58,523 bases of DNA. It comes from a virus. The notes under the pieces were generated by a model. The model did not search any database, had not been told where the DNA came from, and saw nothing but the letters and a program-made list of their open reading frames with translations. The stretch is taken from the IMG/VR virus record IMGVR_UViG_3300042691_003858, positions 1-58,523 of that record; one strand, given 5' to 3'. Positions 23,574-31,555 of the stretch are shown here, piece after piece. A program made the translations under genes and the position numbers. Positions within the stretch are counted from its first letter, which is position 1. Each line of letters opens with the position of its first letter.

Positions 23574-24520
23574 GTCTCAATGCGATCAACGGCAACGAGA
23601 TCAATGGCGTCTCCTTTCCTGGATCGGAGACCGGCCTCTCGCTTGTCCAGTTGGTCGGACAGGTCACGATTGATGCGTCAATGTCGTTCTTCACCCTGCG
23701 GCTTACCGCAGGGGCAACGACAAACGCAACAGCAAGTAGCCCGCTAACCCAGACCAAGGCCCGATTCAATATCGGTGCCTCGACGGAGGCTTTTGCCGTT
23801 TCGTCGGCTGGCGTCGTCAGCAAGATCAAATTTGATCCTGTTGACCAGAGTGCAACAGCGACGGTCAGCGCAACCGCAATCCGTAGGTTCAGGCTTGGGG
23901 CTCAGACATCTGGGCTTGCTTCGGCCTCGGCGCAAGGCGTGTACTCGAGGGTGCCGCGCAGCGCCATCGTCGACGCCAAGATCACCAGCAGCGTCATCCC
24001 GTTCCGCCTGGAGATTGCGGGAGCCGCTACAGACGCCTCCGCATCCACTTCGGCTGACATCAGGGTCAAGACGCGGCGCTCCGCCAACACCACAGCAACG
24101 GCATCTTCGACGGCTCACACGACCGCTAGGTTCCGCCTTGGGGCCTCTGCGTCAGGCGTGTCTACCGGCACAGTGGCCACGCGCAGAAAGATTGCCCTGG
24201 GGGCCTCTGCGACCGCGACAGGCTTTGGCCAGAACGCCTCGTTCCGCTTCCGTCGAGGCTTGACTCTGGATTCCCAGTTGGCTCAGGCCCTGGCGCAGAG
24301 CATCACACCCAGGTTCAAGATCTCTGTGGGTGGGGCGCAGGTTTCTGCAACGGCTCCAGGATCAGCCTTGGCTGGTCTGAAGATGCGTTTTGGCGCAACC
24401 ACCATTGCCACGGTCTCCTACGCCATCGCGGCAGCCGACTACGCCGCCAGGACGCCAGCGCCGTCTGAGCGCACGATGGTTCTGCCACTCAGTTCCAGAC
24501 GCATGGAAGTCACATCATGA
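23570..24520 (+). CDS. Ala/Ser/Thr-rich fibre protein, 316 aa
   Basis: A low-complexity beta protein built of loosely repeated units such as RFRLGASASGVSTG and RFRLGAQTSGLASASAQ, about every 35-45 residues ('F-R/L-x-x-A-G/x-A-x-x-x-A-x-A'). This is the texture of a fibre shaft. Start and stop overlap neighbours by four bases. No family is recognised. Its gene sits between the two adaptor copies, so it is probably a fibre attached through one of them. Confidence 0.6.
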   Translation: MSLNAINGNEINGVSFPGSETGLSLVQLVGQVTIDASMSFFTLRLTAGATTNATASSPLTQTKARFNIGASTEAFAVSSAGVVSKIKFDPVDQSATATVSATAIRRFRLGAQTSGLASASAQGVYSRVPRSAIVDAKITSSVIPFRLEIAGAATDASASTSADIRVKTRRSANTTATASSTAHTTARFRLGASASGVSTGTVATRRKIALGASATATGFGQNASFRFRRGLTLDSQLAQALAQSITPRFKISVGGAQVSATAPGSALAGLKMRFGATTIATVSYAIAAADYAARTPAPSERTMVLPLSSRRMEVTS

Positions 24521-24828
24521 TCCTCGGCACCTTTGAAAAGCAGCCCGCCGAATCGCTCGATTACGACATCGACTTCTCGGCAATCCTGGACGACGGCGAC
24601 CTTCTCGCCACTTCCGGCGATCCCCCGGTTCCAATACCGCTGGATGTTGTCGTAAGCCCGTCTGGACTAACCCTTGGCCCGACGTTTGTTCTTGCAGATG
24701 GCAAGACCTACAAGCAGTGGCTTTCTGGCGGCACCAGCGGCGTTCGATACAAACTTACCGTGACGGCCACTTCAAACGCGGGGCGCGTCAAGCAAGTGGA
24801 ATTCGTGGTGCGTGTGAAGGACGAGTGA
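24517..24828 (+). CDS. Fibre-tail adaptor-like protein, copy 2, 103 aa
   Basis: A paralog of the gene at 22346: EKQPAESLDYDIDFSAILDD, then KQWLSGGTSGVRYKLTVTAT and AGRVKQVEFVVRVKDE. It lies one base before the 1453-residue fibre gene, so it probably connects that fibre, as copy 1 may do for the repeat fibre. The start overlaps the preceding stop. Confidence 0.75.
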   Translation: MILGTFEKQPAESLDYDIDFSAILDDGDLLATSGDPPVPIPLDVVVSPSGLTLGPTFVLADGKTYKQWLSGGTSGVRYKLTVTATSNAGRVKQVEFVVRVKDE

Positions 24829-24829
24829 T

Positions 24830-27800
24830 ATGACGTTGCAGTTCAAAAACAACGCCAGCACTACGCTGAGCGGCTCGATCAACAACACTCAGACTTCGAT
24901 CACTGTTGCAAGTGGGAGTTCATTCCCTGCTTTGGCGGGCGGGGACTACTTCTACGCCACGATGTACGAAGTCTCTGGCGCGACCGAGATCAACATCGAG
25001 ATCGTCAGGGTCACCGCCACCCTGGGCAATAACTGGACGGTTGTGCGGGGCCAGGACGGCACTACGGCTCGTTCACGCGATGGCATCACGACTTGCTACG
25101 TCGAGAACCGCTACACCGCAGCGTCTGCCTTGCAGATGCTTCAGAAGGACAACGACCTCTCTGATCTCACCAGCGCCGCCACAGCCCGCACCAATCTCGG
25201 CCTGGGCTCGATGGCCACCCAGGCGGCAAGCAGCGTCAACATCACTGGCGGCACGATCTCTGGCGTCACGTTCAGCACCATTGACTCGTCCACGACGATC
25301 CAGGACAACGTCGACGCCACAAAGAAGGTCGCTTTCGAGGTTTCCGGAGTCAGCACTGGAACCACGCGCACCCTCACGGTTCCCAACGCCAGTGGCACCA
25401 TTGCCCTGACGTCTGATCTGAGTACCGGATACCAGCCGCTCGACAGCGATCTCACAGCCATTGCCGGCCTTGCGGCCAACGGCCTTGTGGCCCGCACTGG
25501 AACTGGCACGGCTGCTGTCCGCACGATCAGCCAGCCTGCTGCCGGCATCACGGTGACCAACGGCGACGGCGTGTCAGGCAACCCAACTCTGGCCCTGGCC
25601 AATGACCTTGCCGGCGTGGAAAGTCTCAACACCACGGGCTTCGTCCGTCGCACGGCGGCAGACACCTGGAGTGCTGCGGCCATTGCCGACGCTGACCTCC
25701 CTGGTGCGCTCACCGGGAAGACCTACAACAGCCTCACACTGACCTCTCTGGCCACTGGCTTTTCGATTGCCGGCGGCACCACCAGCAAGACGCTGACGCT
25801 GAACAAGACGCTGACGCTGGACGGTACGGACGGGGTCACGGTCACGTTCCCCGCCACCTCGGGAACGCTGCCGCTCAACAACCAGACGTTCTTCCTTGGC
25901 ACTACCAGCATTGCCATCAACCGCCCGTCAGGAAATTTGTCACTGGCTGGTGTCAGCATCGACGGCTCTGCTGGGTCGGCTTCAACGGCTACCTCTGCAA
26001 CCACCGCAACCAACATCGCTGGCGGGGCGGCAAACCAGATTCAATACCAGACTGCCGCTGGCGCGACCTCATTCATCGCGGCCCCTGTCAGCGCGTCCAC
26101 CTACCTCAGTTGGAACGGCACCGGCTTTGCCTGGGCCAGCCCTGGTGGTGGCGGCACGGTCACCAGCGTTGGCATCACGTCCTCTGACCTCTCGGTCAGC
26201 GGAAGCCCGGTCACCGGCAGCAGTTCGATCACTCTTGGCCTGAACACGGTTGGCATTGCCAAAGGCGGCACGGGTGCCACGACCAAGACAGACGCCTTCG
26301 ACGCGTTGTCTCCCGCGACAACGCTGGGCGATCTGATCTACAGCGACGGCACGGACAACGTCCGTCTGGTTGGCAACACCACGGCTAATCGACGCTTCCT
26401 GCGCCAGACTGGCAACGGCACGGTGTCTGCCGCGCCCGCCTGGGACGCGCTGACAGACGCCGACGTGCCCTCTGCCCTGACTGGCAAGACCTACAACGGC
26501 CTGACGGTCAGCACCACCACCGGCACGCTCACCGTCACGAGCGCCAAGACCCTGTCGGTCAGCAACACCCTGACCCTGTCCGGCACTGACGGATCCACTC
26601 TGAACGTCGGTGGCGGCGGCACCCTGGGCTCGGCAGCCTTCACTGCCAGCACCACCTACGCGCCTGCGGCAGGCTCCAGCAGCATCGTCACTGTCGGCAC
26701 CGTCTCCTCTGGGACGTGGCAGGGCAGCACCATCGGCATCACCTACGGTGGTACTGGTGCCACGACTAAGGCGGCGGGCTTCAACGCCCTGTCACCGGTC
26801 ACCACGCTGGGCGATCTGATCTATGGGGACGGGGCCAACAGCAACACCCGGCTGGCCGGCAACACCCTTGCCAGCAAGAGGTTCCTGACCCAGACGGGCA
26901 CCGGCTCTGTCTCTGCGGCTCCGAGTTGGGGCGCCATTGCGGACGCTGACATACCCAACCTGACCGGGAAGACCTACAACGCCCTGTCCCTGACGGCCAA
27001 CGCCACTGGGTTCCAGATCGCTGGCGGCACGACGTCCAAGACGCTGGCCGTCAGCAACAACCTGACTCTCTCCGGCACGGATGGCTCGACGCTGAACATC
27101 GGCGGCGGCGGCACGCTTGGCAGCGCGGCCTACACCGCAAGCACTGCCTATCAGGCGGCAGACGCAGACTTGGCTGCTATCGCAGCCCTGGCTGGCACTA
27201 GCGGTCTTTTGAGGAAGACTGCCGCCGACACCTGGAGCCTGGACACCAACACCTACTTGACTGGCAACCAGTCAATCAGCATCTCGGGTGATGCCTCTGG
27301 CAGCGGCTCTACCGCCATCAGCCTGACGCTGGCCAATACGGGAGTTACCGCAGGCACCTACAACAACGTGACGGTGAACTCCAAGGGTCTCGTCACTGGG
27401 GCTTCCAACGCCTCATACCTCACCGGCAACCAGACCATCACTTTGTCTGGCGATGTGTCCGGATCTGGCGCGACGTCCATTGCCGTGACTCTGGGCACGG
27501 TCACGGCAGGCAAGGGCGGTACTGGGCAGACCGCCTACGCGGTTGGCGACATCCTGTACGCCAGCGGCGCCTCTGCGCTGTCCAAACTTGCAGGAAACAT
27601 CACAACCGGCAAGCAGTTCCTGTCCCAAACGGGCAACGGTTCTGTGTCTGCGGCTCCGGCCTGGGCGACGATTACCAAGTCTGACGTCGGGCTTGGTAGC
27701 GTGGAAAACACCGCGCTGTCCACCTGGGCCGGCTCATCGAACATCACGACTCTTGGCACCGTTGGCACCGGCACTTGGCAGGCAACTGTTATCGGTTCGA

Positions 27801-29191
27801 CCTACGGCGGCACGGGGGTGAACAACGGCGGCAGAACGCTGACGGTCAACACCAACAGCGGCACGCTGGCATTCAGCAACGCCTCGACAACCCTGACGGT
27901 GGCCAACACCGCATCGGTGTCCGGCACCAACACGGGCGACCAGACGATCACGCTGACCGGAGACGTTACCGGATCAGGCTCGGGGTCGTTTGCGACCACG
28001 CTGGCCAACTCTGGCGTGACAGCGGGAACCTACTCCAGTGTGACAGTGGACGGAAAGGGCCGGGTGACTTCCGGCTCCAACCCCGGCTACCTGACTGGCA
28101 ACCAGAGCATCAGCCTCTCGGGTGATGCCTCTGGCACCGGCAGCACTTCCATTGCCGTCACCATCGGCGCATCTGCCGTCACTGGCAAGGCGCTTACCGG
28201 GTACGTTGTCGGCACCAACACCGCCCTTGCGGCCACCGACACGGTCCTGGGCGCGTTCCAGAAGTTGCAGGGTCAGGTCAATGCCCGACTGAGCAGCATC
28301 TCGTCTGGAGACGTCACGACGGCGCTGGGCTACACGCCGTACAACAGCACCAACCCAAGCGGGTACATCACTGGCAACCAGTCGATCACCATCTCCGGGG
28401 ATGCCTCCGGGACAGGTTCGACTGCAATTTCCCTGACGCTCGGGAACAGCGGCGTAACCGCTGGGACCTACAACAACAACGCTGCTCAGGTCAGGCCATT
28501 CACGGTTGACGCCAAGGGGCGAGTCACCGCCATTGGTTCTGCCGTCACGATCACGCCTGACTGGTCCAACATCCAGACCAAGCCAACCACACTGTCCGGG
28601 TACGGAATCACTGACGCAGTGGCCACCTCCGGAGACCAGACGGTCGGCGGCATCAAGAGTTTTAGCGGCGTTATCGGCGTCGGCGGGCAGGCTGGGAACT
28701 CGGGCAACTGGACCACGGTGGGATGGACCAAAGCCATCTCGATGGCGGCTGGTCAAGTCCTCTGGTGGCCCAAGGGCTCCAACACTGTGTCCAAGGGAAT
28801 TGGATCGACTGGAGACGAATTCATCTACTTTGCCGCCTCAACGGCAGACAGTGGTGCTGCGGTCACCTACCCGTTCCAGTTCCATATGAGCAACGGGGAC
28901 TTTACGGCCACCGGCAACGTGACGGCCTACTCGGACCGCCGGCTGAAGAAGGACATCGAGCCGATCAGAAGCGCCCTGGACAAGGTTCTGAAGATCACAG
29001 GCGTGTCGTTCACTCGGATCGAGAACGATCAGCGCGGCATCGGTGTGATTGCCCAGGACGTCCAGGAGGTCTTCCCTGAGGCGGTGATTGATACGGGCAG
29101 CCGTCTGAGCGTGGCCTACGGCAACTTGGTTGGCCCGATCATCGAAGCCCTGCGCGAGATCGACGCTCGCCTGAAGGCTTTGGAGGCCTGA
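24830..29191 (+). CDS. Long tail fibre with C-terminal S74 intramolecular chaperone, 1453 aa
   Basis: An N-terminal anchor domain (NNASTTLSGSINNTQTSITV, with WTVVRGQDGTTA near 66-77) is followed by a long Gly/Thr/Ser-rich shaft with repeated modules such as GTVSSGTWQGSTIGITYGGT and LTGNQSISISGDASGSGSTA. The C-terminus (about 1367-1453) is a Peptidase_S74 domain: YSDRRLKKDIEPI provides the Ser-Lys cleavage pair, followed by GVIAQDVQEVFPEAV and a coiled-coil end. These domains fold fibre trimers and then cut themselves off. Length and domains mark the main long fibre. Confidence 0.9.
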   Translation: MTLQFKNNASTTLSGSINNTQTSITVASGSSFPALAGGDYFYATMYEVSGATEINIEIVRVTATLGNNWTVVRGQDGTTARSRDGITTCYVENRYTAASALQMLQKDNDLSDLTSAATARTNLGLGSMATQAASSVNITGGTISGVTFSTIDSSTTIQDNVDATKKVAFEVSGVSTGTTRTLTVPNASGTIALTSDLSTGYQPLDSDLTAIAGLAANGLVARTGTGTAAVRTISQPAAGITVTNGDGVSGNPTLALANDLAGVESLNTTGFVRRTAADTWSAAAIADADLPGALTGKTYNSLTLTSLATGFSIAGGTTSKTLTLNKTLTLDGTDGVTVTFPATSGTLPLNNQTFFLGTTSIAINRPSGNLSLAGVSIDGSAGSASTATSATTATNIAGGAANQIQYQTAAGATSFIAAPVSASTYLSWNGTGFAWASPGGGGTVTSVGITSSDLSVSGSPVTGSSSITLGLNTVGIAKGGTGATTKTDAFDALSPATTLGDLIYSDGTDNVRLVGNTTANRRFLRQTGNGTVSAAPAWDALTDADVPSALTGKTYNGLTVSTTTGTLTVTSAKTLSVSNTLTLSGTDGSTLNVGGGGTLGSAAFTASTTYAPAAGSSSIVTVGTVSSGTWQGSTIGITYGGTGATTKAAGFNALSPVTTLGDLIYGDGANSNTRLAGNTLASKRFLTQTGTGSVSAAPSWGAIADADIPNLTGKTYNALSLTANATGFQIAGGTTSKTLAVSNNLTLSGTDGSTLNIGGGGTLGSAAYTASTAYQAADADLAAIAALAGTSGLLRKTAADTWSLDTNTYLTGNQSISISGDASGSGSTAISLTLANTGVTAGTYNNVTVNSKGLVTGASNASYLTGNQTITLSGDVSGSGATSIAVTLGTVTAGKGGTGQTAYAVGDILYASGASALSKLAGNITTGKQFLSQTGNGSVSAAPAWATITKSDVGLGSVENTALSTWAGSSNITTLGTVGTGTWQATVIGSTYGGTGVNNGGRTLTVNTNSGTLAFSNASTTLTVANTASVSGTNTGDQTITLTGDVTGSGSGSFATTLANSGVTAGTYSSVTVDGKGRVTSGSNPGYLTGNQSISLSGDASGTGSTSIAVTIGASAVTGKALTGYVVGTNTALAATDTVLGAFQKLQGQVNARLSSISSGDVTTALGYTPYNSTNPSGYITGNQSITISGDASGTGSTAISLTLGNSGVTAGTYNNNAAQVRPFTVDAKGRVTAIGSAVTITPDWSNIQTKPTTLSGYGITDAVATSGDQTVGGIKSFSGVIGVGGQAGNSGNWTTVGWTKAISMAAGQVLWWPKGSNTVSKGIGSTGDEFIYFAASTADSGAAVTYPFQFHMSNGDFTATGNVTAYSDRRLKKDIEPIRSALDKVLKITGVSFTRIENDQRGIGVIAQDVQEVFPEAVIDTGSRLSVAYGNLVGPIIEALREIDARLKALEA

Positions 29192-29192
29192 C

Positions 29193-29807
29193 ATGCCACT
29201 TGCAGCCTCCGGGACGATCAGCATCGGCGGCTCGACCGCCACGCGCTCGATCAACCTCGAATTGGGGAGGGCGGCGGGTGCGTCGTCCAACCTCAACGAG
29301 ACGGCTCTGCGCAGCCTTGCCGGGGTCGCTAGTGGCGCCATCAGCCTGAGCAACTTCTACGGCAAGTCTTCCCTAAGTTACGTCACCACACTTGGCTTCA
29401 ATGGTCAGACCTATGGAGACCAGGACCTAGACGCCGGCAACGCGATTTCGTATTTGCAGATGTTCTCGGACGGTACTTGGCGGGTGACGCTGCAAGCGAA
29501 CACCACTCAGTACGACGGAAACTGGGCAACACCGACAACCGCTGGCGTAGGGGCCGGCAAGTACGTCAAGTTCACTCTTGGGACTACCGACGGGAGTTCT
29601 TCCGGCACCTCGTGGTCAACAACCACCGGATGGCAGGAACTCAATGCCACTCGGCAAGTGTCGGTGGGCGCTTCGACCGTCACAACCGGCAAGTACAGGA
29701 TCGCAACCTACACAGTTGAGGTCTCTACCAGCGCCAGCGGGTCCCCAGTGGTCGCGTCTGGAACCATCACCCTAGAAGCCGCAGCCTCCTACACCGGCGG
29801 CGCGTAA
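29193..29807 (+). CDS. Virion protein with SLSNFYGKS motif, 204 aa
   Basis: The N-terminal third ends in GAISLSNFYGKS, a conserved motif of phage structural proteins in which 'ISLSDFYGKS' closes a small helical-beta domain. The rest is a beta-sandwich rich in Thr/Ser. It starts one base after the long fibre gene, so a fibre-tip or fibre-associated role is likely. Its exact job is unknown. Confidence 0.6.
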   Translation: MPLAASGTISIGGSTATRSINLELGRAAGASSNLNETALRSLAGVASGAISLSNFYGKSSLSYVTTLGFNGQTYGDQDLDAGNAISYLQMFSDGTWRVTLQANTTQYDGNWATPTTAGVGAGKYVKFTLGTTDGSSSGTSWSTTTGWQELNATRQVSVGASTVTTGKYRIATYTVEVSTSASGSPVVASGTITLEAAASYTGGA

Positions 29808-29820
29808 ACAAGGAGCCATC

Positions 29821-29955
29821 ATGGAGTTCTTCATTGCAGCAGTCGTGATCGCTCTGGTCGCGCTGGTTGTCTTCCGAGAGTCGAGGAAGGAGTCTGGCGA
29901 CAGGCCGGCTACTCCGCCTCCGCCAAAAGAAGACGTCAACACCCAAGAGAAGTAA
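29821..29955 (+). CDS. Small single-span membrane protein, 44 aa
   Basis: ATG 29821 to TAA 29955 encodes one hydrophobic segment, FFIAAVVIALVALVVF (3-18), followed by a basic then Pro-rich polar tail. AAGGAG lies five bases before the ATG. It is the first gene of the lysis cluster, so it may be a small holin, an antiholin or an i-spanin-like peptide; the sequence does not decide between these. Confidence 0.55.
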   Translation: MEFFIAAVVIALVALVVFRESRKESGDRPATPPPPKEDVNTQEK

Positions 29956-29968
29956 GGTGTAGTTGGAA

Positions 29969-30202
29969 ATGGAGCATCAGACCCTTCTGAACTTTTTGTT
30001 TGGCACCGTCAGCGCAATCCTCGGCTGGTTCGCACGAGAGTTGTGGAGTTTGGTCAAGTCGATGAAGGACGAGTTGCACCGGCTGCGGGAAGAAATCGCT
30101 ACTGAGCGGGTGCATAAGGACGACTTCCGCCACGCGCTCGACAAGGTCGAAATCATGCTGGAGAAGATCTTCTCCAAGTTGGACCAGAAGGCCGACAGGT
30201 GA
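29969..30202 (+). CDS. Membrane-anchored coiled-coil protein, 77 aa
   Basis: A short hydrophobic N-terminal helix, LLNFLFGTVSAILGWFARELW (about 5-25), is followed by a charged coiled coil to the end. ATG 29969 is preferred to the TTG two codons upstream. The topology (N-terminal anchor, soluble helix) resembles i-spanins and holin partners. The stop overlaps the next GTG start. Confidence 0.55.
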   Translation: MEHQTLLNFLFGTVSAILGWFARELWSLVKSMKDELHRLREEIATERVHKDDFRHALDKVEIMLEKIFSKLDQKADR

Positions 30203-30600
30203 GTCAGGAACTCGAAATTCTTCGCGCCAACGCGAAGATAGAACTCGACAAGTTGGAGGCCCACGCAACTGCGCGTGAGGTCGCTGCCAAGACCATCGGC
30301 AAGCAGGCCCTGCTGTGGATATTCCTGCTTGTGCTGGTCGGCGTCGGGTCAAGCCTAGCCCTGGCCCCAGAGGCCCTGGCCCCCGTGATCGGTCTGGTTG
30401 CCACTGCGACCATGGCGCTCATCCAGATGGTTACCGGCATCGTCACCGAGGCCAAGAAGGAAGAGAAGCCTGAGATCACCATCATCAAGGAATTGATCGC
30501 CCGTCTCGATCAGAAGGAGCCCCCGATGAACGTGAGCGTCGAGGGCGAGAAGGTCATCGTGTCGAAGGGGCACGACACCATCACTACGACTGCGAGGTAA
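30199..30600 (+). CDS. Two-span membrane protein, holin candidate, 133 aa
   Basis: A helical N-terminus of about 35 residues is followed by two hydrophobic segments: QALLWIFLLVLVGVGSSLAL (about 37-56) and VIGLVATATMALIQMVTGIV (about 63-82). A charged tail rich in Lys/Glu follows. The start is GTG 30199 in a GTGA overlap with the preceding stop. The two-span topology and position before the endolysin fit a class II holin or a pinholin-like partner, but no family match is evident. Confidence 0.5.
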   Translation: MSQELEILRANAKIELDKLEAHATAREVAAKTIGKQALLWIFLLVLVGVGSSLALAPEALAPVIGLVATATMALIQMVTGIVTEAKKEEKPEITIIKELIARLDQKEPPMNVSVEGEKVIVSKGHDTITTTAR

Positions 30601-30602
30601 GC

Positions 30603-31097
30603 ATGCTCGAACTATTGGGCGGCGGCGTACTCGGCTCTCTGCTGGGTGGCATCTTCCGACTGGCCCCGGAAGTTCTCAAGTTCATGGACAAAAAGAACGA
30701 ACGCAGCCACGAGTTGCAGATGTTCGATAAGCAGTGCCAACTGGAGGCCCAGCGGGGATCCCAGCGCCTCCAGGAGATCGGGGCCCAGCACGCGGCTGCC
30801 GTAGACACTGGGGTGTTGACCGCCTTCAACGCCGCCCTTGAGCAGCAGGCTGAGATGGTCAAGGCCGCAGGCGGATGGGTGGCCTCGCTCAGCGCCAGCG
30901 TGCGCCCCGTGGTCACCTACTGGATCCTCGGCATCTGGTCGTTCGTGCATGTCTGGTACGCCTGGAATGCCTGGACCAATGGCACTCCGCCGGCTGACGT
31001 CTTCAGGTTGATGATGAGCGCGGACTTCGCGGCCCTCATCAGCGGCACGCTCAACTACTGGTTCCTGGACCGCACCCTGGCTAAGAGGGGCCTGTGA
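30603..31097 (+). CDS. 3TM holin-like protein (GTA_holin_3TM type)
   Basis: The 164-residue protein starts with a Gly-rich segment LGGGVLGSLLGGIFRLAPEV, then FMDKKNERSHELQMFDKQC and a soluble helix. Near 100-123 is SVRPVVTYWILGIWSFVHVW, and near the C-terminus an ISGTLNYWFLDRTLAKRG segment. This is the order of the three-span holin family known from gene transfer agents and phages, which forms membrane lesions that release the endolysin. The stop overlaps the endolysin GTG start. Confidence 0.75.
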   Translation: MLELLGGGVLGSLLGGIFRLAPEVLKFMDKKNERSHELQMFDKQCQLEAQRGSQRLQEIGAQHAAAVDTGVLTAFNAALEQQAEMVKAAGGWVASLSASVRPVVTYWILGIWSFVHVWYAWNAWTNGTPPADVFRLMMSADFAALISGTLNYWFLDRTLAKRGL

Positions 31098-31534
31098 ACC
31101 TGGAGCCCACCGTCGAACTCTGCAAGAAGTTCGAGGGCTTCTATCCGAAGCCTTACCTGTGCCCAGCAAACGTCTGGACCATTGGCTACGGCACCACCTA
31201 CTACCCTAATGGCGGGCGCGTATCCAAGGACGATCCAAGCGTTACCAGAGAGTACGCCGAGACCCTCCTGATGCACGAGATCAACAAGGTGGCCCTTCCC
31301 GGGGCGCTGCGGTTCTGCCCGAACCTTGCCATGCACCCCGGCGCTTTGAATGCGGCGGTGGACTTTTGCTACAACCTCGGCGTTGGTCGCCTCCAAACCT
31401 CCACTCTCCGGAGAAAATTCCTGGCCGAGGACTGGGACGGCGCCAAGCAGGAACTCATGAAGTGGGTTCGCGGCGGAGGCAAGGTCCTGAAAGGTCTCGT
31501 GAGGCGCAGAGAAGCGGAATGCGCCCTGTTCTGA
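31094..31534 (+). CDS. Endolysin, GH24 lysozyme
   Basis: The 146-residue muramidase cleaves peptidoglycan glycan strands. The catalytic block reads E14-x8-C23-x5-T29 in KKFEGFYPKPYLCPANVWTIGYGT. The usual Asp of T4 lysozyme is Cys here, a known GH24 variant. There is no signal peptide, so release depends on a holin. The C-terminal helix region contains WVRGGGKVLKGLVRRREAE, the typical end motif. The start GTG 31094 overlaps the holin-like gene stop. Confidence 0.92.
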   Translation: MNLEPTVELCKKFEGFYPKPYLCPANVWTIGYGTTYYPNGGRVSKDDPSVTREYAETLLMHEINKVALPGALRFCPNLAMHPGALNAAVDFCYNLGVGRLQTSTLRRKFLAEDWDGAKQELMKWVRGGGKVLKGLVRRREAECALF

Positions 31535-31555
31535 CGAGCCTACAAGGAGCCGACG

